Positions 43,700 to 54,928 of a DNA stretch of 64,000 nt are shown piece after piece; the stretch's first letter is position 1; every line of letters begins with the position of its first letter. Below the pieces are notes generated by a model. It was not told the origin of the DNA, did no database searches, and saw only the letters and a list, made by a program, of their open reading frames with translations. Both the position numbers and the translations under genes were made by a program. The DNA lies in assembly GCA_025331445.1 (NCBI GenBank), contig JAIWNE010000045.1, positions 62,001 to 126,000 of the forward strand, given 5' to 3'. This DNA comes from Blakeslea trispora. Lineage: Eukaryota > Mucoromycota > Mucoromycetes > Mucorales > Choanephoraceae.

Positions 43700-45824
43700 A
43701 TGTCATCAGTACTATCAAAAAAGCAATGGGCGCGAGGACAACGGAGTAACACAGTATCACCTTTGAGGATCTCAACATCGCAACTTGAAAAGCTGGAAGC
43801 ACCTTTCAGTCTTCCTTCTTGTGCAACCACAGCAATTGGATCCCCTTCATCTGTCAAAGTATTGTTTCCTTCTGTCTCTGTTTTCAATCTACCTACTATG
43901 TTGCAAAGCACACCTCCTTTGCCCTCTTATTCTTTTACGAACCTCGCTTCATCTTCTGCCTGCCATTCACCAACTACAGTCAATCATAAATCCGTCTCTC
44001 CTCCACCTCAATTTGCTGTTGAACATAATCGCCCTAAATTCATCAAACGTCCAAAATGGAGAAAGAAGCGTATCAGAAAAGGATATCCATCTGCTTTCAA
44101 GACTTTTCTGTTCGAGGATGTTGCCCCTGGAGCACCAAGTCAAGGCATTCGACCAGTCAGTCTTTTAATTGAACGACTTGAAGCTTGGTATTTGTTATCT
44201 AAAAGGCTGTTTCAGTACTTTGAAATAGTAGGTAGTATCGAGACACGAGTAGCCAAAAAGTATCGTAAACTGGAGAATGCTATGGTATTTCCAACCAATG
44301 GGCAGCATGTACATTACCAGAAAAGCATTAAGCAGCCACTGAAACTTCATAAAAGGCAGCAACATTTGTTCCGTAAAGACAACCAGTTGCTCCAAATGCA
44401 TTTTTCCTTTCAAGGCGGTGTTCGTAGCATATGCGAAGCATGGCAGCGATATCATTCAAACACAGCAAAAGATCATGCAGAATTGGCTACTTTTTTGAGG
44501 AACGAAGCTATCCCTACTCTATTCAACATCAAGCGCGAATTGAAGTGGATGATTAAAGCCATACGTAATGACAGTAGGCTTTCGCTTGTGCACTTGACAG
44601 ATATGAAACGCAAGGCTGCAAGACATTTGAAGCAATTAGATCGTCAATTAGTTTTTTTCGATCAATATCCATATCATGGACACAAAAAAAAGGACCCTTG
44701 GCTTTTGAATGCAGGTAATAAAGAGAAGAATTTGAAATCTCTTCTTCGTTTAGCACTGATAATATTATATACGAGCAGTTGTCGTAAAACAAATGATTAA
44801 GGTGTATCATCAAGAGAATAAAATGCACGAGACGGTATTGAGGCTTCAACGAGAGACGTTGATATCAGAAGAACATCTAATAGAAGAACTACGTCGTCTA
44901 TGTCAACAATTCCAGCAAATGCAAGATCAATCGAGCTTAGGTGTAGATCAAGGCATTCAGGCTATTGTAGATGCATTTGAAAAAATCCAGATGGATAGCG
45001 ATTGGTGCAATTTTCAGGAGCAGCATAGAGATCAACTCATTTCAGAGACTGCTGCTTTTCGTCATCCAGATCACCTCCAATATCCTAATCATTCGCATAT
45101 CCTACTGCAACCTGTTTTTGCTGCACACATGGAGCGTAGATCTCGTCTCCTTCGCGTTTGGCATGAATACATATATGTGTTAACACCAGCAGGCTTCTTG
45201 CACGAATATCGCAAGTCGAATCATTATCCTGGAAAACCAGATGCTACTATTTTCGTGCCTCACTACAAGGTCTCCTCGCTGAGTACTAATTTGCACCATA
45301 ATCTAATATTTCAATTGCAACCTCATGCTGCTTCCCGTAATATATTACAATCGCACGGCGACGTTCTTCCCAAGCAGTGGCGCACATCAAAGCAGCGATG
45401 GGGCTTGTGCGATCGTATGACATGGACTTTGCGAGCTAAATCTGCTGCAGATATGGAAGCTTGGCTATTTCATCTCACTGAGAGTTCCGAGCGCTACCGA
45501 CCAATTACACTGAATGTATTATCAAGTCGCTTACCTGATACAATGGCTGAGTCAAAATCAGAAGTGCTTGATGAAAAAAAACAAATTTCTAGTCCTCAAG
45601 AATCTGATATTAATACTGATGAGGAAGGAACTCTGAAAACGCTTACAACTTTTGCAGAAGAAGAACTAGTTGTAGAAGAAAAAATAATAGCCGAGGATGT
45701 TCCTTCTTCTGAGGCGGAACCTCCTGTTGAGTCAAAAGAAGAAGAAAAAGAAGAAGAACCCGCAGCGGTTGTCGAAAGTGAGGATGTAAAAGAAGAAGTA
45801 ACTGAGGCAATTGCTGAAGAATGA
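43700..45824 (+). CDS. Slm1/Slm2-like PH-domain protein (TORC2 effector)
   Basis: Two exons (43700-44714 and 44779-45824) give 686 residues. The N-terminal 150 residues are Ser/Pro-rich and basic and start at an ATG in a T/C-poor region; the later ATG at 43898 is an alternative start. Residues about 155-430 are a helical, F-BAR-like region (LLIERLEAWYLLSKRLFQYFEI, KDHAELATFLRNEAIPTL). A PH domain at about 455-585 reads RSRLLRVWHEYIYVLTPAGFLHEY, then WTLRAKSAADMEAWLFHL. The tail is strongly acidic Glu/Val-rich (VKEEVTEAIAEE end). Slm proteins bind PI(4,5)P2 at plasma-membrane eisosomes and feed TORC2 signalling, sphingolipid and actin control. The acceptor is either 44775 or 44778; both keep frame and differ by one residue. 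Confidence 0.85.
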
Positions 45825-46898
45825 GATACAAACAAAACAAAAAGGAGATGTATGCTGTTTATTTCTCGAACATAATAAAACAAAAATAGATAGGTTGGGA
45901 GTTCATTAGCTGTTAGCAGTAAACTTACTTTTGTCTTTAAAAAGTAATTTGTTTGTTATGCACATATAACAAAATGAGAGAGCAGATTTTGAGCCTTTTC
46001 ATTTGTTGGTAACATTTTTTGGAAGCAAACAACTATATAGTTAGTGTCTTTGCCTCGATTAGATTCACAAAAAGGAACTGAAAAGTTAACTGGAGGACAA
46101 ACAAAGATACTTATTTTGTCAGAAAAATGAATAAAACGGGTTTTAAAAGTTGTCAAAGATTTGCTTCAATAGATTCAAGAACATGAAGACAAATTAAAGT
46201 GCTGACATTATAGATGTATTGAAAGCTGTAGCTAGGACTCTTCGTGAAGAGAAGGCCTGAATTTGGGGGGGGGCTCAATTTTCTCTAGCAACATGTTTTC
46301 GATATATTTGCTTTGAGGGACAGTGTAGCAGATGTGGAAACAGAAAAAAACTTGAAAGGTAGTATAGGGTGAGGCATAATGGTGCCAATTGACATAATGC
46401 TCCAGTAAAAAGCCGTGTCACATTGATTGCAACCGTCAATCTTGGTATTTAGAAGCAAGGGGCGTTTGTATTTTTTGGTGGATGGTACAAATGTTTGCTA
46501 TAGAAACTGTTGTAATGAACATTTCTGTTCTTTAAAAAAGCTTACAAGAACCTTTTTCTCTAGATGTTGTTTTTGAATCAGTACCCATAAATATGAGCAC
46601 ATGTATGTTATGTATAGCCCACTTCAAGGCACAGATCCTATTTAATGGCTGAAAGCAAAGACCTTTTCAAATCGACTTTTGTGTTAACACCAAGATGCTT
46701 AGAGTCTAATGTATCCTAAGGAAGCTGAACAAAATAAAAAAAAACATTTCTGATGCAAGTAATAGAGAGATTGTTACAGAACACATTTCATATCAATAGT
46801 TTCTTTCGGCCAACAAATATAAAAATAAGAATCAGCGGAAGTTTGATTTTCTGGCTGTCCTAAAGGAACTTGCCTTTTTTTTAACTTTCGAAAACTTT
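45825..46898. other. Intergenic, no gene seen
   Basis: About 1.1 kb between the Slm1-like gene and VPS53. It has a G9 run at 46265 and scattered A-runs, and no supported frame. Confidence 0.5.
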
Positions 46899-49800
46899 AT
46901 GGACACCAATAAAGTTAAAGTGTCTCACCAACTAGAATCGCAAGCTCTTGCTATCTTAAAAGCAAAAAGCTTCTTAGACTCACCAGATTTTGATGCTGCT
47001 GAGTATCTGAATAGATTGTTTCCAACAGGTCGCTTATTTGTGCTTTTCTTTTTGAGTCTTTACCTTTTCTTATTGACTTTTTTTTTTTTTTTTTTCAAAA
47101 ATAGAAAAGTCGCTTGCTTCAGTAGATGGCGTTTTGACAAAGCTTCAAGTTAAGATGACTGAAATGAGTCGAGAAGCAGAGCGATTAACAGATATACAAT
47201 ATGATAAAGACACTTCGCAGGGAAACAAAGACTTACAGAAAGCCAACCAAGCTATTCAAGCAAGTTAAATTTTCCACATAAATATGAAAGTATTCAATAA
47301 CTGTTTGCTTTATACAACATTAGGAATTATTCAAGAAAATTCAAGATATCAAGTTCAAGGCAGCTCAGTCAGAATCAATGGTTAAAGAGATCACGCAGGA
47401 CGTCAAATCATTGGATTATGCTAAGCGACACTTGACCCATTCGGTTACTGTTTTAAAGCGGCTACAAATGCTTGTCACGGCCGTTGATCAGCTCGAAGTT
47501 ATGTCAAGAAACAAACAGTACAAAGAAAGCGCACAGCTACTTCAAGTAGGTTGCAAGAAAAAGAAATAACACCCACATCAAGTCTAATAGCTATGTTGTC
47601 TTTTTTAGGCAGTCCTTCAATTAATGCAGCATTTCAGATCCTATAAAAGTGTGCCTCAGATCTCTCAATTGTCAGACAAAATCATGAGTCTCAAAAAGGA
47701 GTTGGAAAACTGTGTTGTACATGAGCTTGAAAATGGGTAAGAGAAATGACAATAAGAACAACAAATAAGAGGAAGCCAGAAGACAACATAATTGATAGTC
47801 TTTGAATTGTTTTAGATTCAATCAGGAAGGCCAGTTAGTTGGCCAGTCATGGGTTTTGCACGATGCATGCTTAGTTGCTGATGTGTTGGGTGATGAAACA
47901 AAGTAAGTTGAGTGTTATGCAAGTAGAGAGCTACAAGTAACAATACGTTTATTTTAGGGATAAGATTATTGCGCAATATGTCGATTTGGAATTGGTTAGC
48001 TACAGACAAATATTTCGGCCTATGGAAGAAGTTTCTCAGTTGGAAAATATATCTCGACGTTATGCTTTCTTAAAACGTATTCTAAAAGCCTGTGATGATG
48101 AGCACATCGATATCTTCCCAGCAGATTGGGCCGTTAGTGCCAAGCTTTGTGACAAATTTTGTGAACATACAAGGTAAAAAAAAAATGTTTATTCTATTTG
48201 GTTATTCTCCAAACTCATACACGATAGATTGGGCATTGAGATTGTTATGCAGAATGATTTGCCGGATGTTAAGGATCTATTGAAAGCCCTTCAGCTCACA
48301 ATAGAGTTTGAAAGTCAATTGACAAAGAGATATGAGAAGTCTGGAAGAAACCCACCGCTCAATTTCGAGAGAAAGATATCTTCAGCGTTTCAACCTTATC
48401 TTTATATCTACATCAATGCAGAAGATGCGTAAGTTACATTCAAAAGGAAACCTATATACAGTGTATTGATTTGCTTGTGTAAAGTACGATTGCTTCTATG
48501 ATTGATTCATACGCTCAATCCGATGCCAAGTCTCAAATTGAAGATGATGGAAGCATGGCAGTACTACCCTCAAGCACCGACTTGTTCTATTTTTACCGAG
48601 AGACACTAGCTCAAACTTCAAAATTTTCTACTGGAAAGGCATTGTTTGATCTCTATTTATTGTTTTCCAAGCATTTGGATTCATACTGTAGTCAAATTCT
48701 GCTGGGTGGATTAAACAGGAACGAAAAACAGACTGTCTCTCTATTGCATTTCCGTTTTGCTAGTCTGGCTATCAATACAGCAGATTATTGCCATATGACA
48801 TCTTCTCAATTAGAAGAAAAACTGAAGGAAAAAATTGATGAAGAATATGTCGACCGAATTGACTTTGAAGCCGTAAAAAACAGTTTTATGAGGTGAAAGA
48901 AGAGAGAAAGGCGAAGGAGACAAAGAGTTGCTAACATACTAATGTGTATTGATGATAGAGCTATTTCAGTCTGTATTGATACAATCATCAAGAGTCTAGA
49001 GCATTCGATTGATTTTCAGATGACACAAATGATAAAACTTCCCTGGAGCACTATGGATACAGTAGGGGATCAATCTGATTATGTCAGTCAGATACTAGAC
49101 ATCATCAAAAATTATGTCGGTGTTGTTGGAAAGATCATTGCTAACAGACGATACTATAGAACATTTAATGATAGATTTGCAGAGTATGTAAAACGAGAAA
49201 GGAAAAACGTATCCGTATCTAATTCTATATCTTAATTTGATTAGAGTGCTTGTTGCCAAGTTTCTGGTACAAATATTCAAATGCAAAACAATATCCGAGA
49301 TTGGTGCAGAGCAATTGCTCTTGGATACACATTCAATAAAGACCTTATTGTTGGATATACCATCTATTGGTGCTTCAGAAGGAGCCATCACTATACCTAG
49401 CTCGTAAGTTGACACATATACAGACACTGGGCTTGAACTTATCCTTTTACTTTTGTTGACATAGCTATAGCCGCATTGTAAACAAAGGCATTGCTAAGAT
49501 AGAAGCTATATTGAAGACTGTTATGTCGCCTATTGAGCCGTCTGAAGGTTACGTCGAGAATTATCTTTTACTGATAGGTGATAAACATCTAGGAAATTTC
49601 ATTCGCCTCTTGGATCTCAAGGGTATAAGAAAACCTGAACAAAGTTCACTCATTGATATGTTTCACAAACGCCTCTCGCAACATGACAACCTCTTGGAAG
49701 ACTCAAAATTTCTGCCAGCAGAATCGCTTGTTGCCTCCAATTTCAACTCATCCTCAAGCGTGACGGCGGCTATTCCTTCTTCCATTACGACCTCGCTTAC

Positions 49801-49990
49801 AACTATGGCTTCTACAGCGGCTTCTAATTTCAATATCAATAATACAAATGGAAATCATCATGCACTATCACCTACAAGCGCATCACCTACTGAAGGAACA
49901 AGAGGGAGATTGAATGAAAATTTCAGAAAGCTCATGATGACAGGTATGGCTTTCCGAAAGGACTTGCAAGAGAGACGAGAACATACATAG
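46899..49990 (+). CDS. VPS53: Vps53, GARP/EARP tethering complex subunit
   Basis: Eleven exons (46899-47028, 47105-47259, 47324-47545, 47609-47736, 47816-47902, 47958-48173, 48228-48428, 48485-48892, 48959-49183, 49245-49403, 49465-49990) give 818 residues, the usual Vps53 length. The family start is clear: [24 protein letters not shown], followed by a coiled coil and [22 protein letters not shown], then [27 protein letters not shown]. The C-terminal half ([40 protein letters not shown]) also matches. GARP tethers endosome-derived vesicles at the trans-Golgi network. The last 130 residues are Ser/Thr/Asn-rich and probably disordered. The second intron uses a GC donor (GCAAGT) rather than GT; the frame only joins correctly with it. 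Confidence 0.93.
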
Positions 49991-51349
49991 GATAGAAGTT
50001 ATGCAACAAAGCCATAAGAATGGTGTTCAAGTAGCTAGCGAGACATTATGATTGGACAGATACAATCTGTTTGATGCATTTATTCCTTGTATTATTAGGA
50101 TTGTATATATATACATAATAAACAGAATCTGAAGCAGATAAACTTATTCTATTCTAGCATCTGTACTTGCATAGTTTACTAAAGTCAAGCATACAATGCA
50201 GTTACAGAATCTTACCAATACTGACTTGTGCATACAAAGTCAGATTGGTCTGTCATTTGCAAGGTGTTGTACCTTTAGTCTGCATTCAGCCGACGATAAC
50301 TAGTCATAGCCATACGGATTTTTGATAAGTATAAGTGCGCGACCACACGAATGAGACCTATCGATGATGCATATGTATTGATCTTTATAGGCTCTGGGTT
50401 GTAAATCTGAACTGATATCCAAATACTATGCACCTTCAAAACGAAAATATTGATATATGCGCGCACCAGTAATACTAAACTTATTCAGTAGGCAATTATG
50501 CTTTATCTGAAAAAAAAAAAGACATCGATAGAAAGGCACTTATGCAGCTTCTACTTTTGTCTTTGTTTTTTTTAATAGCGCCTACCTGTCAAATCGGATC
50601 ACAAGGACGTTGGTACCAAAGTATGCAAGATTCTCTGGTCTACCTGTAAAAGTGCGTTTGTGGCTGGAGCTATAATGCTCAATTTTTTCAAGTTACAATT
50701 ATCAAATCACTACACCAAATTGTTGATAAATTATATTTGAGAATGGGTAAAAGGAGGTTTATTCTCTGTTTCACTGAGCCATAAAATCCTAGAGCCCTCA
50801 AATTTTGTCATAGTTGTCACATTGCAGTTTGTTTTATTTTTAGCTAAAGTCTAAAGTGCTTGACATATGCGTAGACAACAAGACCAGCTTTTATATGCGT
50901 GATTTTGATGAGTCTTTACATTCCCTACTAGATAGTTGAATAAAAGCTATCAGATCACGAAAGCACACAATGGTTACAATACGAATTATCAATTGACAAG
51001 AACAGCCATATCAACATACACTCTTTAATTAGAAAAATAAGAATTATGATTTGTATAGTTTTGCTTTGAATTCCGATCAATCCATGCGATTATGATGGTG
51101 CGCTGTTGTGGATTCTTTGTACGAAGAGGAGCATCCATCAGACTTAAGAGTAAAAAAAAGCTGAATCAATCTCAGTATACTATTTTTAGTTTCTGTATCA
51201 TGCGATAAAAAGAAAAAAAAAGCGTTAACCAAGGGAGGAGGTGAGAATGCTGATAAATTCGATCCAAGCGCAACAAACAGAATATATAAAGGAAAGTAAT
51301 CGCTTAGACAACCTTGCTTCATTCAATCAATACATATTAACAAAACAAA
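49991..51349. other. Intergenic, no gene seen
   Basis: About 1.36 kb between VPS53 and the secreted repeat protein. No supported frame. The last 70 bases hold a TATA-like box (listed separately). Confidence 0.5.
51283..51290 (+). promoter_or_regulatory. TATA-box-like motif of the secreted repeat-protein gene
   Basis: TATATAAA lies 60 bases upstream of the start codon at 51350, in a spacing typical of fungal core promoters, and is followed by a leader with CATTCAATCAATACA. Suggests a regulated, strongly expressed gene. Confidence 0.55.
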
Positions 51350-52090
51350 ATGGTTAAGCTTACTGCCACTTTTATTGCCTTATCTACTGCTACTAGCGCT
51401 GTCCTGGCTGGCTACTCTCAAGACACCTGTCAATACAGCCATAATGATAAGGGGCGCTGTGTATACACTTGCAACGAAAACGCATGCAACAAGTCTGGCT
51501 CTTGGATCAGGGATCACTTCCATAAAAGCATGTCTGATAAAGGATACGAATGCCGTTTTGAGAAAGACAGTTGTGTATCCTGCTACAAGCCTCATGATTA
51601 CAGCGATCCTTACTCTCATAATTGGAGCTGCTCTGATAACAATGACGGCTGGGACCATGGCAAGGATGGTTGGGACCACGGCAAGGATGGTTGGAATGGC
51701 AAGAACAACTATGACAAGAGAGGTTATGAAGATGAACATAATGTGAACTATAAGAAGAAGCACCACGGCAAGCACCACAAACACCATGGAAACAAGCACA
51801 CCAACAAAAAGAACAAGGTGCATCATACCAAGAGAGGCTATGAAGGTGGAAACAAGAACGATAACTGGGATCACAAGGACCACGACGGCAAGAATGATAA
51901 CTGGGACCATAAGGACCACGACGGCAAGAACGATAACTGGGATCACAAGGACCACGACGGCAAGAACGATAACTGGGACTACAAGGACCACGACGGCAAG
52001 AATGATAACTGGGACCATAAGGACCACAGCGGTCATTATGACAAGGACAATTGGGACTCAAAGAACAAGCACCACGATAACAAATATTGA
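51350..52090 (+). CDS. Secreted Asp/Trp/His-rich tandem-repeat protein with Kex2-type sites
   Basis: One intronless frame of 246 residues. A signal peptide (MVKLTATFIALSTATSAVLA) precedes a domain with eight cysteines (residues 27-94). Then come two WDHGKDG repeats (about 101-114), a Lys/His-rich segment (about 135-160, for example HHGKHHKHHGNKH), and five 12-residue repeats NDNWDHKDHDGK at about 170-227. Lys-Arg sites at 123-124 and 161-162 are each followed by the same GYE, as expected for Kex2-processed peptide precursors. The gene is more GC-rich than its surroundings. No family is recognised. Possible roles, all inferred: cell-wall or matrix protein, metal-binding or antimicrobial peptide precursor, or effector-like secreted protein. 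The 36-base repeats make long antisense frames, which are artefacts. Confidence 0.85.
   Translation: MVKLTATFIALSTATSAVLAGYSQDTCQYSHNDKGRCVYTCNENACNKSGSWIRDHFHKSMSDKGYECRFEKDSCVSCYKPHDYSDPYSHNWSCSDNNDGWDHGKDGWDHGKDGWNGKNNYDKRGYEDEHNVNYKKKHHGKHHKHHGNKHTNKKNKVHHTKRGYEGGNKNDNWDHKDHDGKNDNWDHKDHDGKNDNWDHKDHDGKNDNWDYKDHDGKNDNWDHKDHSGHYDKDNWDSKNKHHDNKY
51857..52033 (+). repeat. 36-bp tandem repeat array, five units
   Basis: Units start at 51857, 51893, 51929, 51965 and 52001 (the last partial and diverged), each encoding NDNWDHKDHDGK or a one-residue variant (H to Y in unit 4, HDGK to HSG in unit 5). Differences between units are mostly synonymous (AAC/AAT, GAT/GAC, CAC/CAT), so the repeats are constrained or recently homogenised. 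Confidence 0.92.
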
Positions 52091-54544
52091 TAGTCATATG
52101 AATTATTAAGCGAGTGCTTACCATAAACTTATTTGTAAACTTTCAAAATGTGTATATTTTCTTTAAATTGTTTGTCAATAAATCACAAGTATTTCCAAAA
52201 CATCCTTCACTTTGCACAATTAAACTGGATCGTCAAGGTTAGATTTCTTTTCTGAACTAATCAACTTTTGTTTAGTTTTTAAAAGTATTTGTCTATTCAT
52301 AAAAAGATGCACTTATAGCAAATAACCATAAATCATTTAAATTGAAAGATTTTCTGTTCTTTCAACTCTTTCGTTAGTCAAATACTAAATGTCATTCTGC
52401 GACTAATAGCTGGTACAATTCTTGCTATGCGAGTACACATTGTTTACCTTGTCACATGTGTAATGATAGCGAGTCTTTTAAAGATTGAAGGAAAGATGTA
52501 TGCCAAGAACAATGTATGTCTTAATTAGATTAGGCCATATAAAATAATACAATATGAACACAACTTGTTATTGCTTGGACATTATAACATCGTCTGAGTA
52601 GTTTTCCTTTTTTTTTTGTGACATCTACCATCTAACACCTCTAATAAAATCAATCAGTTTTGTCGAGCTTCTCGTTTCAAGACCCTTTCTATGCCCTGTG
52701 TGGCCATTGATAGTACCATTGGCATTTCCCTCAACATTGATAACGGAAATAAAAATTAGAGTAAATGCGATTTCAGCTTTTTAATTGATAGTCTCAAATG
52801 AAAATAACTATCAATTTCATGGTGTACAAAGAGAACATACCAGAATAGGCCCTGCAGAATATCACAACAGTGGAGAAATCATGCTTAAACACAACACGAC
52901 AGCAACGTTGAACAACCTACCCTGATATAAGAAAAAGTCAAATTCTGTGAATCGAAAACTTTGCAAGACAATTTTTCGTACAAGTAATGACCTGTCTTCT
53001 TTAAAAGGGCTCTAGACTTTTTGTACGTTTATTGACTCTTTGTTTTATTATTGATTCTTTACTTCCTATAGAATGCAGTCTCGGCTTAATCTGATTTTCA
53101 ATCCGTCATTATTGCTCTCTATTAAATTGAAAAGCTTATTTTGAAACTTGGTTAAAAAAAAAAACTTTTAGGGTCATTTTTTTATATGGATGATTCTCTA
53201 CTGTATTTTATTAGTCAATTGGTTTCCGAAATTTCAATAGAGTAGAGCAAAAGGGAAAATATGAGCTCAAGATGGTTAACATTGATCCTGTCAAACATGA
53301 TTGAACAGGTTTGCCTAATAACATGCCACTTTTTTGAAGCACACTCTAAACCTTCAAGGACTATAGAGCTGCTTGACCAGTGTCAAAAAGAAGTTTTGCT
53401 CTTGCTCATTTGGCTAAATATAAACCATATAAATATATCTATATATAATTTCAAAGAGAGATCATTGCAAATTATCAAGGCCTTTTTTCTTTTATTTTTG
53501 CATAAGCAAAGTCAAGATGGACTTAATACTATTTTGTTTTAAATTTAGTGTAAGGATAACTCCTTACAGTGCAACAAGCAAGGCTGGCATAGTTTGATAC
53601 GCGACATTCATGAATGGCCCTTTTTTTTTTTGCCCCTAGCATTGTAATTTCCACAAATGTGTTGATTAGAGTTATTGAAGAAACTTTAAGTTTTATTAAA
53701 ACACACTGATTTCAAGAGGCAATGAAAAAAAAAAAGTTCAGAAAGCTAGTTGGATATGCTTATATTGATACAATTAAGCTTAGATGCACGAAGTTTATTG
53801 TAAATCGAGATTTATTTTATGTTGATCTCTTGCTTCTTTCTATAGTCTGAAATACCTAGCGTAACACAAGACACGGCTCATTGTAGATTTTAAACTCTTT
53901 AAAGAAGCTAAATTACGGATAATTGTGAACGAACCTATAAAGAAATACGCTTCTTTCTTTATTTTCGATAAAAACATGTTTATTTCATTAGGATAGTAAC
54001 AACGGATCATATTTTGATGTGAAATTGGATGGTAACTATAGAAATTGATTCAGATCCACTTTTTATACTATTAATTTCCATTTTTAAGGGTAGGACGCTG
54101 AACATGAATTTGGAATTACTCACAAGGTTTGTGCATTTGCAGTTACACCGCGCTTTATGCTAGGTTACAACCAGGTTCTCACACACACAGGTGAGCTCGC
54201 ACAGATTCATATATTCTCAGTTCAAGAAAAGATAACGTTGTATAAGCTATCTTTACTTTTGATATGTAACAATGTATACAACTTTCTTTTCTTATCGAAA
54301 AAAAAAAGTGTTAGCTGATATTAAGTGAACAATTCTATTTTTTTTTTCTTATTTCTTTCTTTTTCTCTTAAACCAGATTAATTTAGCTTCTTTCCTTTTC
54401 TTCTTCTTTTTTTTTGTGTCTTTCTTTCTCTCCAAACACATTTCTTCTTTTAATTCTGGTCATATCAAATTAACCAGCTTCTATCTAACAGCAAAAAAAA
54501 AAAAGTTTCTATAAATCTAAAAAAAAGTCTTAACACTTTAAACA
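52091..54544. other. Intergenic, no convincing gene
   Basis: About 2.45 kb of AT-rich sequence downstream of the repeat protein. The frame 53261-53542 (+, beginning MSSRWLTLILSN) is the only one with an even composition, and I see no family or splice support. The last 200 bases before 54545 are C/T-rich, the probable RhoGEF promoter and leader. Confidence 0.5.
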
Positions 54545-54879
54545 ATGAACTCAATTGCTACAACCAACGAAAATTTCGCTCAATCGATCGCATTGTGGAG
54601 ACAGGATTCTGTTGTATCGGCTGCTAGTAGCAACATCACTTCTAGCAGTGGCAGAGATAGCATTCTTTCGTCAGACTTCTCTGAAAAAGAGAGTTTGCAT
54701 GGTTCATCCGATCATTTGAGTTTTTTCACTGACAAATCTGACAATTTGTGTAAACTAATGGATGACTTGGCCATCATCGACGAAGTCTATCATACATATC
54801 ATGACGAATCTACATCAGAACCATACGGTAAATGCTCATCACTATGTGAAGTTTATTGTTCATGTTCTTACCCCCCCTT

Positions 54880-54928
<49 letters not shown>

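Noticed and set aside
51380..52124. Long minus-strand frames opposite the secreted repeat protein
   Set aside because: They repeat with the same 36-base period and encode low-complexity Val/Ile or Cys/Arg/Ser strings; they come from the tandem repeat, not from a gene.
53261..53542. Plus-strand frame beginning MSSRWLTLILSN
   Set aside because: Ordinary AT-rich composition, no recognisable feature and no neighbouring exons that would extend it.
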